This document shows positions 15,555 through 24,229 of a DNA stretch of 64,000 nucleotides, piece by piece. The stretch is from assembly GCF_040537815.1 (NCBI RefSeq), contig NZ_JBEWSZ010000004.1, positions 186,001 through 250,000 of the forward strand. The letters are read 5' to 3'. Both the position numbers and the translations under genes were made by a program. How positions within the stretch are numbered: position 1 is the stretch's first letter; each line of letters opens with the position of its first letter. Below the pieces are notes generated by a model, which was not told the origin of the DNA, ran no database searches, and saw only the letters and a list, made by a program, of their open reading frames with translations. The DNA is from Mesorhizobium shangrilense. GTDB lineage: Bacteria; Pseudomonadota; Alphaproteobacteria; Rhizobiales; Rhizobiaceae.

Positions 15555-17633
15555 TCAGAGGAAGCCGCGCCGGATGCCGTATTGGCCGAGTTTGCGATAG
15601 AGCGTCGGCCGTGAAATACCCAGCCTCAGCGCGACCTTGCTGAGATTGCCGCTCTCCGCGGCAAGCGCGTTCTTGATCGCCTGGCGTTCAGCATCCTCGA
15701 ATGTGCATACCGGTGCTTCGAGCATCGCCGTAGGATGGTCGCTATGCACCTCCGTAGTGTTGCGATCGATCATGGCGATTTCCCCGGGAAGATCCTGCAA
15801 TTCGATCGCGCCACCGCGCGCCAGTATATGCAGGCGCTCCACGAGGTTCTTCAGTTCGCGCACATTGCCCGGCCAGCGATAGGCCAACAGCGCGTCGCGT
15901 GCTTCGTTTGAAAACTCCAGCGGATCATTGCCGGCCAGCTTCGCGATTCGCCGGTTGAAATGCTCGATCAGCAGCAGCACGTCATCGCCGCGTTCGCGCA
16001 GCGGCGGGACATGGATCGAGACCGCACCGATGCGGTAGTAGAGATCGCTGCGGAAACGGCCGGCCGCGACCTCCTTCTTGAGGTCGCGATTGGTCGAGGC
16101 GACCAGTCGCACGTCCACCGGCCGAGCCCTGGGGTCGCCGATGCGGTGGACCACGCGCTCTTCCAGGACACGCAACAGGAAGGGCTGGATTTCGAGCGGC
16201 AACTCGCCGATTTCGTCAAGGCTGAGCACGCCTCCATTGGCGAGTTCGAAGATGCCCGGCTTGCCGTCACGCGAGGCTCCGGTAAAGGCGCCGGCGACGT
16301 GGCCGAACAGTTCGCTGCCGAACAGTTCCTTGGTGATGGCGCCACAGTTCATGGCGATGAACGGGTCGTTTTCTGTGCGCCGGCTGCCGGCATGGACAAG
16401 CCGCGCAAACAGCTCTTTTCCGACACCGGTTTCGCCTTCTATCAACAACGAGGTGACACCGTTCGACCCGGCCACCCGAGAGGCGACCTCGACGGCAGCC
16501 AGCAATTTCTCGCTTTCGCCGACGATCATCGCCGCCGCTATCTGAAGGTGTTTGTTCACCTCCCGGTGTATCACCGTCATGCTGGAGACGGCCGGCACCG
16601 AGGGAAAAACCAGGGCCGCGCCACGAAGGTCGCCATCGAGTTTCAGCGGCGTGACATGGCAGGAACGCAGATGAGCCGGCAGCGCGTTGACGAGATCGGT
16701 ATCAGAGCCGGAGGCCGGCAGGTTCATCAGCCAGCGGCCGCGGCCCGGTTCCATCGGGCCGTCCATCATCTCGGTCGTGTCGCCATTGGGCACGTTGTTG
16801 CAGAAGATCGCGCGGCCACGATGATCGACGATCACCAACCCATCCTTGCGGCGATAGCTGGGTGCCGAGGAAATGAAGGCCTCGAGCAGACGGGTGCGTT
16901 GCTCCTGCTGCTGTTCGGCAAGCGCCTTTTCGATCTGCCTGGCCGTGGCCGCGACGAGCGCCGTGTTGTGGGGACGGAAGATCGGCGAATAGCCCGACAG
17001 GTCGACAACACCGATGATCTTGCCGTCCAGGGGATCGCGGATCGGCGCGCCCGCGCAGGTCCAGGATTTTATGCCGGCGCAGAAGTGCTCGGCCGCGTGG
17101 ACGAAAATCGGCTCGCCAGTCCACAGCGCCGTACCGATGCCGTTGGTTCCAACAGCATCCTCATTCCATTTGCCGCCGATGCCCAGATGGATGTCCATGC
17201 CGTCATGCAGGGTCTTCTTGTCGCCGATGGCGTCGATCAGCACGCCGTCACTGTCGGCCAGCACCAGCATCGCCCCCGTGCCCTCCAGCAGCTGGCCAAG
17301 GGACGCAAACGATCGTCGCGCCGCCGAAAGCAGCTCGGCATTGGCGCGGGTCAGGTATTCGATCTCGTTTCGGTCGCTGCTCAGCGGCGCTTCGATGCCC
17401 TGCGCGTTGATGCCGCCGGTGGCGCTGCGATACCAGGAATCGTGGATCAGCGAGCGGACATGGACCGGGTCGCGAATGGATGTCGGTTCGTCGGAAAGAA
17501 AACTCTCCCATGCACGCATGGTGGCGCGCTCATCATAGTCGATCTTGTCCAGAACCAACTGTCCGGTGGCCATCGACGCATGCGTCGCAAGAGCATCGGT
17601 CTTCATCGGATTGGGGCCGCTCGCGTGTTTCAT
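15555..17633 (-). CDS. prmR: Sigma-54-dependent transcriptional activator (AcoR/MimR type)
   Basis: The 692-aa product has an N-terminal sensory half (about 60-340) with a GAF-like domain, a central AAA+ domain with Walker A GETGVGKE, the sigma-54 contact loop GAFTGA and GLNEIGELP-like Walker B (LSLDEIGELPLE), and a C-terminal Fis-type helix-turn-helix (LRLGISRPTLYRKLGQYG). The domain layout is that of AcoR/MimR enhancer-binding proteins without a receiver domain, so the signal is probably a small molecule sensed by the GAF region. It is convergent with the monooxygenase operon, whose promoter is a perfect sigma-54 site, so it is the natural activator. The start is the ATG at 17633; an internal ATG nine codons later is possible. 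Confidence 0.93.
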   Translation of the reverse strand: MKHASGPNPMKTDALATHASMATGQLVLDKIDYDERATMRAWESFLSDEPTSIRDPVHVRSLIHDSWYRSATGGINAQGIEAPLSSDRNEIEYLTRANAELLSAARRSFASLGQLLEGTGAMLVLADSDGVLIDAIGDKKTLHDGMDIHLGIGGKWNEDAVGTNGIGTALWTGEPIFVHAAEHFCAGIKSWTCAGAPIRDPLDGKIIGVVDLSGYSPIFRPHNTALVAATARQIEKALAEQQQEQRTRLLEAFISSAPSYRRKDGLVIVDHRGRAIFCNNVPNGDTTEMMDGPMEPGRGRWLMNLPASGSDTDLVNALPAHLRSCHVTPLKLDGDLRGAALVFPSVPAVSSMTVIHREVNKHLQIAAAMIVGESEKLLAAVEVASRVAGSNGVTSLLIEGETGVGKELFARLVHAGSRRTENDPFIAMNCGAITKELFGSELFGHVAGAFTGASRDGKPGIFELANGGVLSLDEIGELPLEIQPFLLRVLEERVVHRIGDPRARPVDVRLVASTNRDLKKEVAAGRFRSDLYYRIGAVSIHVPPLRERGDDVLLLIEHFNRRIAKLAGNDPLEFSNEARDALLAYRWPGNVRELKNLVERLHILARGGAIELQDLPGEIAMIDRNTTEVHSDHPTAMLEAPVCTFEDAERQAIKNALAAESGNLSKVALRLGISRPTLYRKLGQYGIRRGFL

Positions 17634-17726
17634 TCAGTCATCACAGTACCTTTTGAGGTATGCTATTTCTGTATGCTGTCGCGTTCGCCTGCTGTCGGAC
17701 CGGGAGGGATGCCCAGCAGCCTGCCG

Positions 17727-18200
17727 TCAGTCGATGCCGAGTTTCGCGCCGATGTCGGCGGCAAGCTGGTCTTCGGTATAAGTCGCGGTCAACCGGGATC
17801 CATCCAGCCCGGCAAGCGCCTCGGATATGGTTTCGTCGACCGGCGAGAAAAAGCCATTTTGCTTCGTTGCCAGGACGAAGACCTGTTCCCCATCCCGGTT
17901 GCGGACGTCGCCAATATGATGAAGCTGGCGACCGGTGTTCTGATCCTTGGAGATCACACGGCCGTTCATGGTAACGCGGATGGAGGGGCTCGCTTCGGCC
18001 ACGGTTGCGGCACTGCCGCCGACATGTATGATCAGGCCTTCAGCCTTGGGCTGCTGGCGTGCTTTCCTGGAAGCCGAATAACCGCCGCCGCTGATCTGGT
18101 CGGCAAGGCGGACGATGGTCGAGCGGTTCTCCTCGATCAGTCTTTTGACCTGAACATCCTCGCGTCGCGGGCCGTCCCGCTTGGAGATGATCTCGACCAT
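17727..18200 (-). CDS. Conserved-looking hypothetical protein
   Basis: A 157-aa product starts at 18200 with GGGAGG 5 bases upstream. It opens MVEIISKRDGPRREDVQVKR, is hydrophilic with no signal peptide or membrane helix, and has an Ala/Gln/Lys-rich linker near residues 42-55. The C-terminal half (TMNGRVISKDQNTGRQL, EQVFVLATKQNGFFSP) looks like a beta-rich domain. I do not recognise the family. It is 93 bases upstream of the activator gene on the same strand and could be cotranscribed with it, though no functional link is visible. Confidence 0.6.
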   Translation of the reverse strand: MVEIISKRDGPRREDVQVKRLIEENRSTIVRLADQISGGGYSASRKARQQPKAEGLIIHVGGSAATVAEASPSIRVTMNGRVISKDQNTGRQLHHIGDVRNRDGEQVFVLATKQNGFFSPVDETISEALAGLDGSRLTATYTEDQLAADIGAKLGID

Positions 18201-18720
18201 GAATCCTCCCAGATTCGGTTACCGCGCCATGGCACGGCTGATTCTTATTCTTCTTTTGCGGCGAACTTGCACCCGCCTCCGTGGAGCTCGCCTTCCTGTT
18301 ATATAGCACCAAAATTCAGATTGCCGGTAGCAGGTGGCTGCTACAATCCTGATACGACAACATTACATCGCAAAGCGCCGGGCCGACGAGTGGAATCTTG
18401 CCGGACGGGCTGATCGCGGCGAAATCGGGCGCGAACTGCTCACCCGCCGCTATGTCGATGGGATGGGCCCAGTAGGGCGAGCCGAGATCTTCCAGCAGGT
18501 CACATCGTCGAGACCGGCAAACAGATCGCGCAATGTGGCGATCCATCGCGCCATGCGTGGATCATGACACGACGGACAATCGCTTGCCCTCGTGCTGACC
18601 CGCAACGGATTGTCACAAACGCCACGAACTTTAGGAAAAATCTCCACGCGAGCCGGTCTTAATTACACTAATTCCATAGACTAGATAAATTTATTTGGCT
18701 TAGGCTTGTCTGGTCGTCAT
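18201..18720. other. Intergenic region with promoter of first sulfur operon
   Basis: Apart from the transferase remnant at 18380-18510, this gap holds no gene. The last 70 bases before 18721 are AT-rich. They include CCATAGACTAGATAAATTT around 18674-18692, whose ATAGA core resembles the shared site before other operons of the sulfur island. The promoter of the 18721-25443 genes probably lies here. Confidence 0.5.
18380..18510 (-). pseudogene. Remnant of a glutathione S-transferase gene
   Basis: On the minus strand, about 35 codons read GSPYWAHPIDIAAGEQ then FAPDFAAISPSGKIPLV, matching the N-terminal thioredoxin-fold segment of YfcG/YghU-like glutathione S-transferases, including the SPSGKIP cis-Pro region. 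The frame has no plausible start before this and decays immediately after, so it is a fragment rather than a gene. Confidence 0.6.
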
Positions 18721-20130
18721 ATGGCAAAATCTCCGATCATTCTCAACGGCTTCACCATGAACGCCGTCTCCCATGTCGCCTATGGGCTGTGGCGCCATCC
18801 GGATGATCAGGCCTACCGGCATGCAGAACTCGACTATTGGATCGAGCTCGCCAGGGCGTTGGAGGATGGCGGCTTCGACTGCCTGTTCATTGCCGACGCG
18901 CTGGGTCTCCTCGACGTCCATGGCGGCGGATACGCTGCCTCGCTGGCGAAGGGCGTCCAGTCTCCGGTCAACGATCCACTTTTGCTGGTCGGCGCGCTTG
19001 CGGGTGCCACAAGCCGGCTGGGGTTCGGCGTCACCGTGTCGACGACTTATGAAAAGCCCTATCTTCTCGCACGCAAATTCACCACGCTCGACCATCTGAC
19101 CAAGGGAAGGATCGCCTGGAACGTCGTCACCTCGCAGCTCGACAGTGCTGCGCGCAATCTCGGCCTCGACAAGCAGGTCGCGCATGACGAGCGCTACGAG
19201 ATCGCCGACGAATTCCTGGAGGTCGCCTACAAGCTCTGGCAGGGCTCCTGGGAAGACGGCGCCCTGGTGCGCGATCGCGGCAGCGCCGCCAATCCGGACG
19301 GGCTCTACACCGACCCGTCAAAGGTACATCCAATCGGTCATTCCGGGCGTTATTTCAAAGTTCCGGGTCCGCATCTCTCGGAGCCCAGCCCGCAAAGGGT
19401 GCCGGTGCTGTTCCAGGCGGGCGGCTCGCCGCGTGGCCAGCGCTTTGCCGCCCGCCACGCAGAGGTGGTCTTCATTGCCGGTGCCGACGTCGACGGTATC
19501 CGGCGCAATGTCGCTGAGGTGAAGCGGCTTGCTCGCGACGAAGGCAGGGCTCCCGGCAGCATCAAGTTCATATCCGCCGTCTCGGTGATCACCGACGAAA
19601 CCGATGCGGCCGCGGCCGCCAAGCTCGCGGACTATCGATCGCATTACGATGTCGAAGGCGCCCTGGTGCACTATTCGGCGACGACGGGCATCGACTTTTC
19701 CAAGCACGACCTCGACCAGCCCATCCGCTATACGGAGACCGACTCCAACCGTTCGCTGCTGCGCATGTTCGACGACCCGTCCTCGGGCCGCCAGTGGACC
19801 TTGCGCCAGGCCTTTTCGCCGGAGGGCGGTTTCGGGCGCGGCAAGTCCTTTGTCGGCGGGCCGAAGACCGTCGCCGATGAGCTGGAGCAATGGCTGGAGG
19901 TCACGGATACCGACGGCATCAACCTGACGCATGTGGTCAGTCCCGGCAGCTTCATCGACTTCTCCGCCCACGTCGTTCCCGAACTGCGGCGGCGCGGTCG
20001 CATTCGCGAAATTGAGGCTCCCTCGCTGCGGTCCCGGCTCTTCGGGCGCGACAGCCGTCTGCCCGCAGACCATCCCGGGGCCCGACACGACTTCTCTCAA
20101 GCCCGCCCGCCGGAGGCCTTGGCATCATGA
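18721..20130 (+). CDS. FMN-dependent monooxygenase, NtaA/SnaA/DszA family (copy 1)
   Basis: The 469-aa protein belongs to the luciferase-like two-component flavin monooxygenases (NtaA, SnaA, DszA, SoxA), which use FMNH2 from a separate reductase to cleave C-N or C-S bonds. Family marks include ILNGFTMN, GLWRHPDD, FTTLDHLTKGRIAWNVVTS, NLGLD and PVLFQAGGSPRGQRFA. The ATG at 18721 is chosen over an upstream TTG. It overlaps the next gene by ATGA, giving a monooxygenase-DszC-like pair. It is about 60 percent identical by eye to the gene at 21374 over the first 180 residues. With DszC-like partners and sulfonate transport nearby, an organosulfur substrate is likely but unproven. No flavin reductase gene is in the window. 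Confidence 0.88.
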   Translation: MAKSPIILNGFTMNAVSHVAYGLWRHPDDQAYRHAELDYWIELARALEDGGFDCLFIADALGLLDVHGGGYAASLAKGVQSPVNDPLLLVGALAGATSRLGFGVTVSTTYEKPYLLARKFTTLDHLTKGRIAWNVVTSQLDSAARNLGLDKQVAHDERYEIADEFLEVAYKLWQGSWEDGALVRDRGSAANPDGLYTDPSKVHPIGHSGRYFKVPGPHLSEPSPQRVPVLFQAGGSPRGQRFAARHAEVVFIAGADVDGIRRNVAEVKRLARDEGRAPGSIKFISAVSVITDETDAAAAAKLADYRSHYDVEGALVHYSATTGIDFSKHDLDQPIRYTETDSNRSLLRMFDDPSSGRQWTLRQAFSPEGGFGRGKSFVGGPKTVADELEQWLEVTDTDGINLTHVVSPGSFIDFSAHVVPELRRRGRIREIEAPSLRSRLFGRDSRLPADHPGARHDFSQARPPEALAS

Positions 20131-21365
20131 CCATCCACGCCGCCGTTCAGCGCGAGCAGCGCAGTGATTTTCAGGGCTGGGCCGAGAAGGCCGAAGAGGT
20201 GGTGCGCGAGCTCAAGCGGACCGCCGTGGCGCGCGATCTGGCCGGAGCGGCACCCCATGCCGAGATCGATCTGCTGCGCCTGGCCGGTCTGCTGACGATC
20301 TATATCCCGAAGCGGTTTGGCGGCGGCGGTGCGACACCGGCCGAGGTGCTCAAGATCATCCGTATCCTGGCCAAGGGCGACACCTCGATTGCCCAGATCG
20401 CCATCTATCATCTGTTCGGCACGGCGATCGGGCTCGATGGCAACAACAAGGCCTTCATTGACAAACGGCTGGACGGCTTCCTCAACAAGGGCTGGTTCCA
20501 CGCCGGCATTGCGCAGGCGGCCTATGAGCCGCTGATCGAAGCCAGGCAAGTGGAGGACGGCTTCGTGCTCAACGGCGCCAAGCCTTTCACCAGTGGCGCG
20601 GCGGTGGCCGATACGCTGCAGGTCTGGGTGCGCTTCGCGCCGGGCACGCGGATCGATGGCACCGACGCCAGCCGCCACATCGGGCAGTTCATCGTCGCCA
20701 ATCCCACGCCGGGTCTTGGCTTCGGCAATGACTGGGACAGTATCGGCCAGCGGCTGACCGTCAGCGGCAGTGCGACGCTCGAAAATGTCGCCGCATCCGC
20801 CGGCGACCTGGTCGGCCATTGGCCGGAAGACACGGTTCAGCCTCCGTATGTCACGCTGCATGTGCCGATCGTCCACGCGGCCTTCGGCGAACTCTACCTT
20901 GGCACCGCGCTTGCCGCTCTCGAAGACGCAAGGGATTACATCAACCAGCGCGGCCGACCGTGGCTGTCTTCGCCGGCTAATAAAGCTTCGGAGGACACGC
21001 TCATCGTCGAGCGCTTCGGCCGGCTTTCGATCGCGTTGGCATCAGCCGAAGCGCTCGCGGACGCCGCCGGCGCGGCGGTGCAGCGCGCCTTCGAGCGCGG
21101 CAAGGACCTCACCGCCGAAGAACGCGGCAAGGCCGCGGCAATAGCCTACCAGTCGAAGGTGCATTCGACCGAGGTCGCGCTGGAAGTGACGTCGCGGATC
21201 TTCGAACTGACCGGTGCCCGCTCAACGGCGCGTTCGTTCGGCTTCGACCGCTACTGGCGCAACGTGCGTACGCACAGCCTGCATGATCCCGTCCACTACA
21301 AGGTGCTGGAAGTCGGCGATTTCGCGCTCAACGGCCGCGTGCCGCCGCCAACCTATTATTCGTGA
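20127..21365 (+). CDS. Acyl-CoA dehydrogenase-fold flavin monooxygenase, DszC/SfnC-like (copy 1)
   Basis: The 412-aa protein has the acyl-CoA dehydrogenase fold: helical N-domain, central beta domain near residues 125-235 and helical C-domain ending in RYWRNVRTHSLHDPVHYK. That ending resembles DszC/SfnC monooxygenases rather than true dehydrogenases and lacks the acyl-CoA catalytic Glu context. Such enzymes oxygenate sulfur compounds using reduced flavin. The start overlaps the flavin monooxygenase stop (ATGA). It is paralogous to the gene at 22967. Confidence 0.85.
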   Translation: MTIHAAVQREQRSDFQGWAEKAEEVVRELKRTAVARDLAGAAPHAEIDLLRLAGLLTIYIPKRFGGGGATPAEVLKIIRILAKGDTSIAQIAIYHLFGTAIGLDGNNKAFIDKRLDGFLNKGWFHAGIAQAAYEPLIEARQVEDGFVLNGAKPFTSGAAVADTLQVWVRFAPGTRIDGTDASRHIGQFIVANPTPGLGFGNDWDSIGQRLTVSGSATLENVAASAGDLVGHWPEDTVQPPYVTLHVPIVHAAFGELYLGTALAALEDARDYINQRGRPWLSSPANKASEDTLIVERFGRLSIALASAEALADAAGAAVQRAFERGKDLTAEERGKAAAIAYQSKVHSTEVALEVTSRIFELTGARSTARSFGFDRYWRNVRTHSLHDPVHYKVLEVGDFALNGRVPPPTYYS

Positions 21366-21373
21366 GCCGAACC

Positions 21374-22798
21374 ATGACAGATTCCCCTGCAAAGGCGGTC
21401 AAGCCTCTCATCCTGAACGGCTTCGGCATGACCGTGGTCGGTCACGTATCGGCGGGCCTCTGGCGTCATCCCAGCGACCGCGCCCACAAGTACACCAGCC
21501 TCGAATATTGGACGTCGCTGGCGAAGCTGCTCGACGATGGCGGCTTCGATGCGCTGTTCCTGGCCGACGCGCTTGGCCACCTCGATGTGTTCCGGGGCAC
21601 GCCGGATGCGTCGTTGCGCACCGCAGCCCAATCGCCGGTGAACGACCCGCTGCTGCTCGTGTCGGCGATGGCCGCAGCCACGACGCATCTCGGCTTCGGC
21701 ATCACCGTGTCGACCACCTACGAGCAGCCCTATCTCCTGGCCCGCAAGTTCACCACGCTCGATCATCTGACCAAGGGCCGCATCGCCTGGAATGTCGTCA
21801 CCTCGGTTCTGGAATCGGCGGCCAGGAATCTCGGCCTGGAACGCCAGATCGACCATGACGAGCGCTACGACCTCGCGCAGGAATTCCTGGACGTCACCTA
21901 CAAGCTCTGGGAAGGATCCTGGGAGGACGGCGCGGTCGTGCATGACCGGGAGACGGGGCTCTACACCGATCCCGCCAAGATCTATCCGATCGGCCATCAC
22001 GGCAGATATTTTTCCGTGCCCGGCGCGCATCTTTCGCAGCCCAGCCCGCAGCGCACGCCGCTTCTGTTCCAGGCGGGAACCTCGCCGCGTGGACGGGAAT
22101 TCGCCGCCCGCAATGGCGAGGTGGTGTTCCTCGGCGGCACCAGCACGGCGTCCATCCGCCGCTCGATCGACGCCATCCGGGCGCGTGCCGTCGAACTCGG
22201 TCGCGCGCCGGACGCGATCAAGTTCATCACGGCGGTGACCGTCATCACATCAGCCACGGACGAGGAAGCCGAGGCCAAGCACAAGGACTATCTGTCCTAC
22301 ACCAGTGTCGAAGCCGCGCTTGCGCTGTTTTCGGCATGGACCGGCGTCGACTGGTCGCAATATCCGCTCGACCATCCGCTCGAATATATCGAGACCAATG
22401 CGGGCCGCTCCGCACTCGCCAATCTGACACGGATCGACGCCGACCGGCGTTGGACCGTGGCCGGCATCGCCGAATACATCGGCCTCGGCGGCATCCATCC
22501 CAAGCTGGTCGGCTCACCGCGGAAGGTCGCCGACGAGCTTGAGCGCATCGCCGATGAATCGGGTGTCGACGGCTTCAACCTGGCCTATGTCGTAAGCCCA
22601 GGCACATTCGAGGATTTCATCGAGTTCGTGGTGCCGGAACTGCGGCGGCGCGGCCGCATCCGCGAACGCGGCGCGCCGGGCACCACGATCCGCGAGCGCT
22701 TTCAAGGCGCAGGCCAGCGCCTGCTGCGCGACGACCATCCAGGGGCAACCGCACGCGACCGCTCGAGCTGGGGCACGACCGCCGAGGCGGCCGAATGA
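21374..22798 (+). CDS. FMN-dependent monooxygenase, NtaA/SnaA/DszA family (copy 2)
   Basis: The 474-aa paralogue of the gene at 18721 has the same blocks: ILNGFGMTVVGH, GLWRHPSDRAH, QSPVNDPLLLV, FTTLDHLTKGRIAWNVVTS, LLFQAGTSPRGREF. The ATG at 21374 is preferred over a GTG at 21362; it lies 8 bases after the DszC-like stop. As a luciferase-superfamily enzyme it needs FMNH2. Divergence between the copies beyond the core (residues about 190-350) suggests different substrates rather than recent amplification. Confidence 0.88.
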   Translation: MTDSPAKAVKPLILNGFGMTVVGHVSAGLWRHPSDRAHKYTSLEYWTSLAKLLDDGGFDALFLADALGHLDVFRGTPDASLRTAAQSPVNDPLLLVSAMAAATTHLGFGITVSTTYEQPYLLARKFTTLDHLTKGRIAWNVVTSVLESAARNLGLERQIDHDERYDLAQEFLDVTYKLWEGSWEDGAVVHDRETGLYTDPAKIYPIGHHGRYFSVPGAHLSQPSPQRTPLLFQAGTSPRGREFAARNGEVVFLGGTSTASIRRSIDAIRARAVELGRAPDAIKFITAVTVITSATDEEAEAKHKDYLSYTSVEAALALFSAWTGVDWSQYPLDHPLEYIETNAGRSALANLTRIDADRRWTVAGIAEYIGLGGIHPKLVGSPRKVADELERIADESGVDGFNLAYVVSPGTFEDFIEFVVPELRRRGRIRERGAPGTTIRERFQGAGQRLLRDDHPGATARDRSSWGTTAEAAE

Positions 22799-22966
22799 GG
22801 CAGCATCCCACGCCGTCGGCTTCGATCAATCCATCCCGTCGGGTCAGCCGCAATCCTACCATTTCGCCGAAGGCGCGCTGGTGATCCTGAGATCGAAGGG
22901 GCTGCTTGCGGCCTGAAATACACGTGGCCCTGGTGGGCCATCGCAACGGAGCATGACGAGAAGACA

Positions 22967-24229
22967 ATGTCGGAAATTCAGATCTATCCAGGCCTCAGCG
23001 ACGCCGAATTCGAGACATGGGCCGAGACAGCCCGCGACGTGGCGAGGCAACTCGCGGCAACGGCGCTCGATCGCGACAGGGCGAACAAGGACCCGGTGGA
23101 GGAGCTGGCACTGCTGCGCGACAGCGGTCTGCTTGGGCTGGCCGCACCCCGTGAATTCGGCGGCGCCGGCGCAAATCTCGTTCAGGCGCTCAAGATCAGC
23201 CGGATCATCGCCGCCGCCGATGGCTCGATCGGCCAGCTGATTGCCTACCACTATTCCAATGGCGTCTGGACCTACATTCTCGGCACGGCCAGGCAGTGGG
23301 AAAAGGCGGCGCGTGGCGTCGGCGGCGAAGGCTGGTTCCAGGGCGGCGTCAGCAATCCGCGCGACCAGTGGAACGAGATCGAGCATGTCGGCGGCCGCCG
23401 GTTCCTGAACGGCAAGCGCACCTTCGCCACCGGCGCATCGGTGGCGCAGCTGATAACCGTCAGCCTGTGGGACAATGGCAGACGCGTCCACTATCAGATC
23501 CCACCGTCGCGCAAGGGCATCAGCTTCGGCGGCGACTGGGACAATCTCGGCCAGAGGCTGACGGCGAGCGGCAGCGTCACCTTCGACCGCGTTGAAGTGT
23601 TCGAGGACGACCTGCTCAGCGGCCTCAACCACTATGCGGGTGATGTCGAACAGCGTGACGGCCTGCGCGTCCTCTTCAGCCAGCTCATCTTCATCAATTT
23701 CTATCTCGGCATCGCCGAGGGAGCCCTGGCCGCCGCCGCCGATCATGTCCGCCGTTTCGGCCGGGCCTGGCCGGAGTCCGGGCTGGAGCGGGCGATAGAC
23801 GATCCCTACCATCTGGTGCTGTTCGGCCGGCTCTCCGCCGGGATCGCGGCGGGTATAGCGCTCGCCGACAAGGCGGCTGCGCTTTATGAGGACGCGTTGC
23901 ATGCCGGCCCGTCCCTCACCGAGCAGCAATGGGGCGATCTGGCAACGCTTATCGACCAGGGCAAGATCATCGCCAACGACGTCGTGCTCGACGTGACGAC
24001 GCGCATTTTTGAGGCGACGGGTGCTCGCTCGACGGCCAACAAATATGGCCTCGACATCTATTGGCGCAATGCGCGCACCCATACCGTCCACGATCCGGTC
24101 TCCTACCGGGCGCGCGAGGTCGGCACGCATCTGCTGGCCGAAACGCCGCCCCGGCCGCGCAGCTACTCGCAGCCGCCAAAGCAGGAAGGGCAGGGGCTGG
24201 AAGCCCTGCCCACGCGGAAAGCGTCATGA
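22967..24229 (+). CDS. Acyl-CoA dehydrogenase-fold flavin monooxygenase, DszC/SfnC-like (copy 2)
   Basis: The 420-aa protein has acyl-CoA dehydrogenase domains in order, with LLGLAAPREFGGAG near residue 55, FGGDWDNLGQRLTASGSV in the middle domain and IYWRNARTHTVHDPVSY near the C-terminus, as in DszC/SfnC. A 168-base gap separates it from the preceding flavin monooxygenase, unlike the overlapping first pair. Its stop overlaps the next gene start (ATGA). Probable role: oxygenation of an organosulfur compound with reduced flavin. Confidence 0.85.
   Translation: MSEIQIYPGLSDAEFETWAETARDVARQLAATALDRDRANKDPVEELALLRDSGLLGLAAPREFGGAGANLVQALKISRIIAAADGSIGQLIAYHYSNGVWTYILGTARQWEKAARGVGGEGWFQGGVSNPRDQWNEIEHVGGRRFLNGKRTFATGASVAQLITVSLWDNGRRVHYQIPPSRKGISFGGDWDNLGQRLTASGSVTFDRVEVFEDDLLSGLNHYAGDVEQRDGLRVLFSQLIFINFYLGIAEGALAAAADHVRRFGRAWPESGLERAIDDPYHLVLFGRLSAGIAAGIALADKAAALYEDALHAGPSLTEQQWGDLATLIDQGKIIANDVVLDVTTRIFEATGARSTANKYGLDIYWRNARTHTVHDPVSYRAREVGTHLLAETPPRPRSYSQPPKQEGQGLEALPTRKAS

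Noticed and set aside
15960..18413. An 817-codon plus-strand frame opposite the sigma-54 activator
   Set aside because: The activator has complete GAF/AAA+/Fis motifs on the minus strand; the opposite frame shows no domain and spans unrelated genes.
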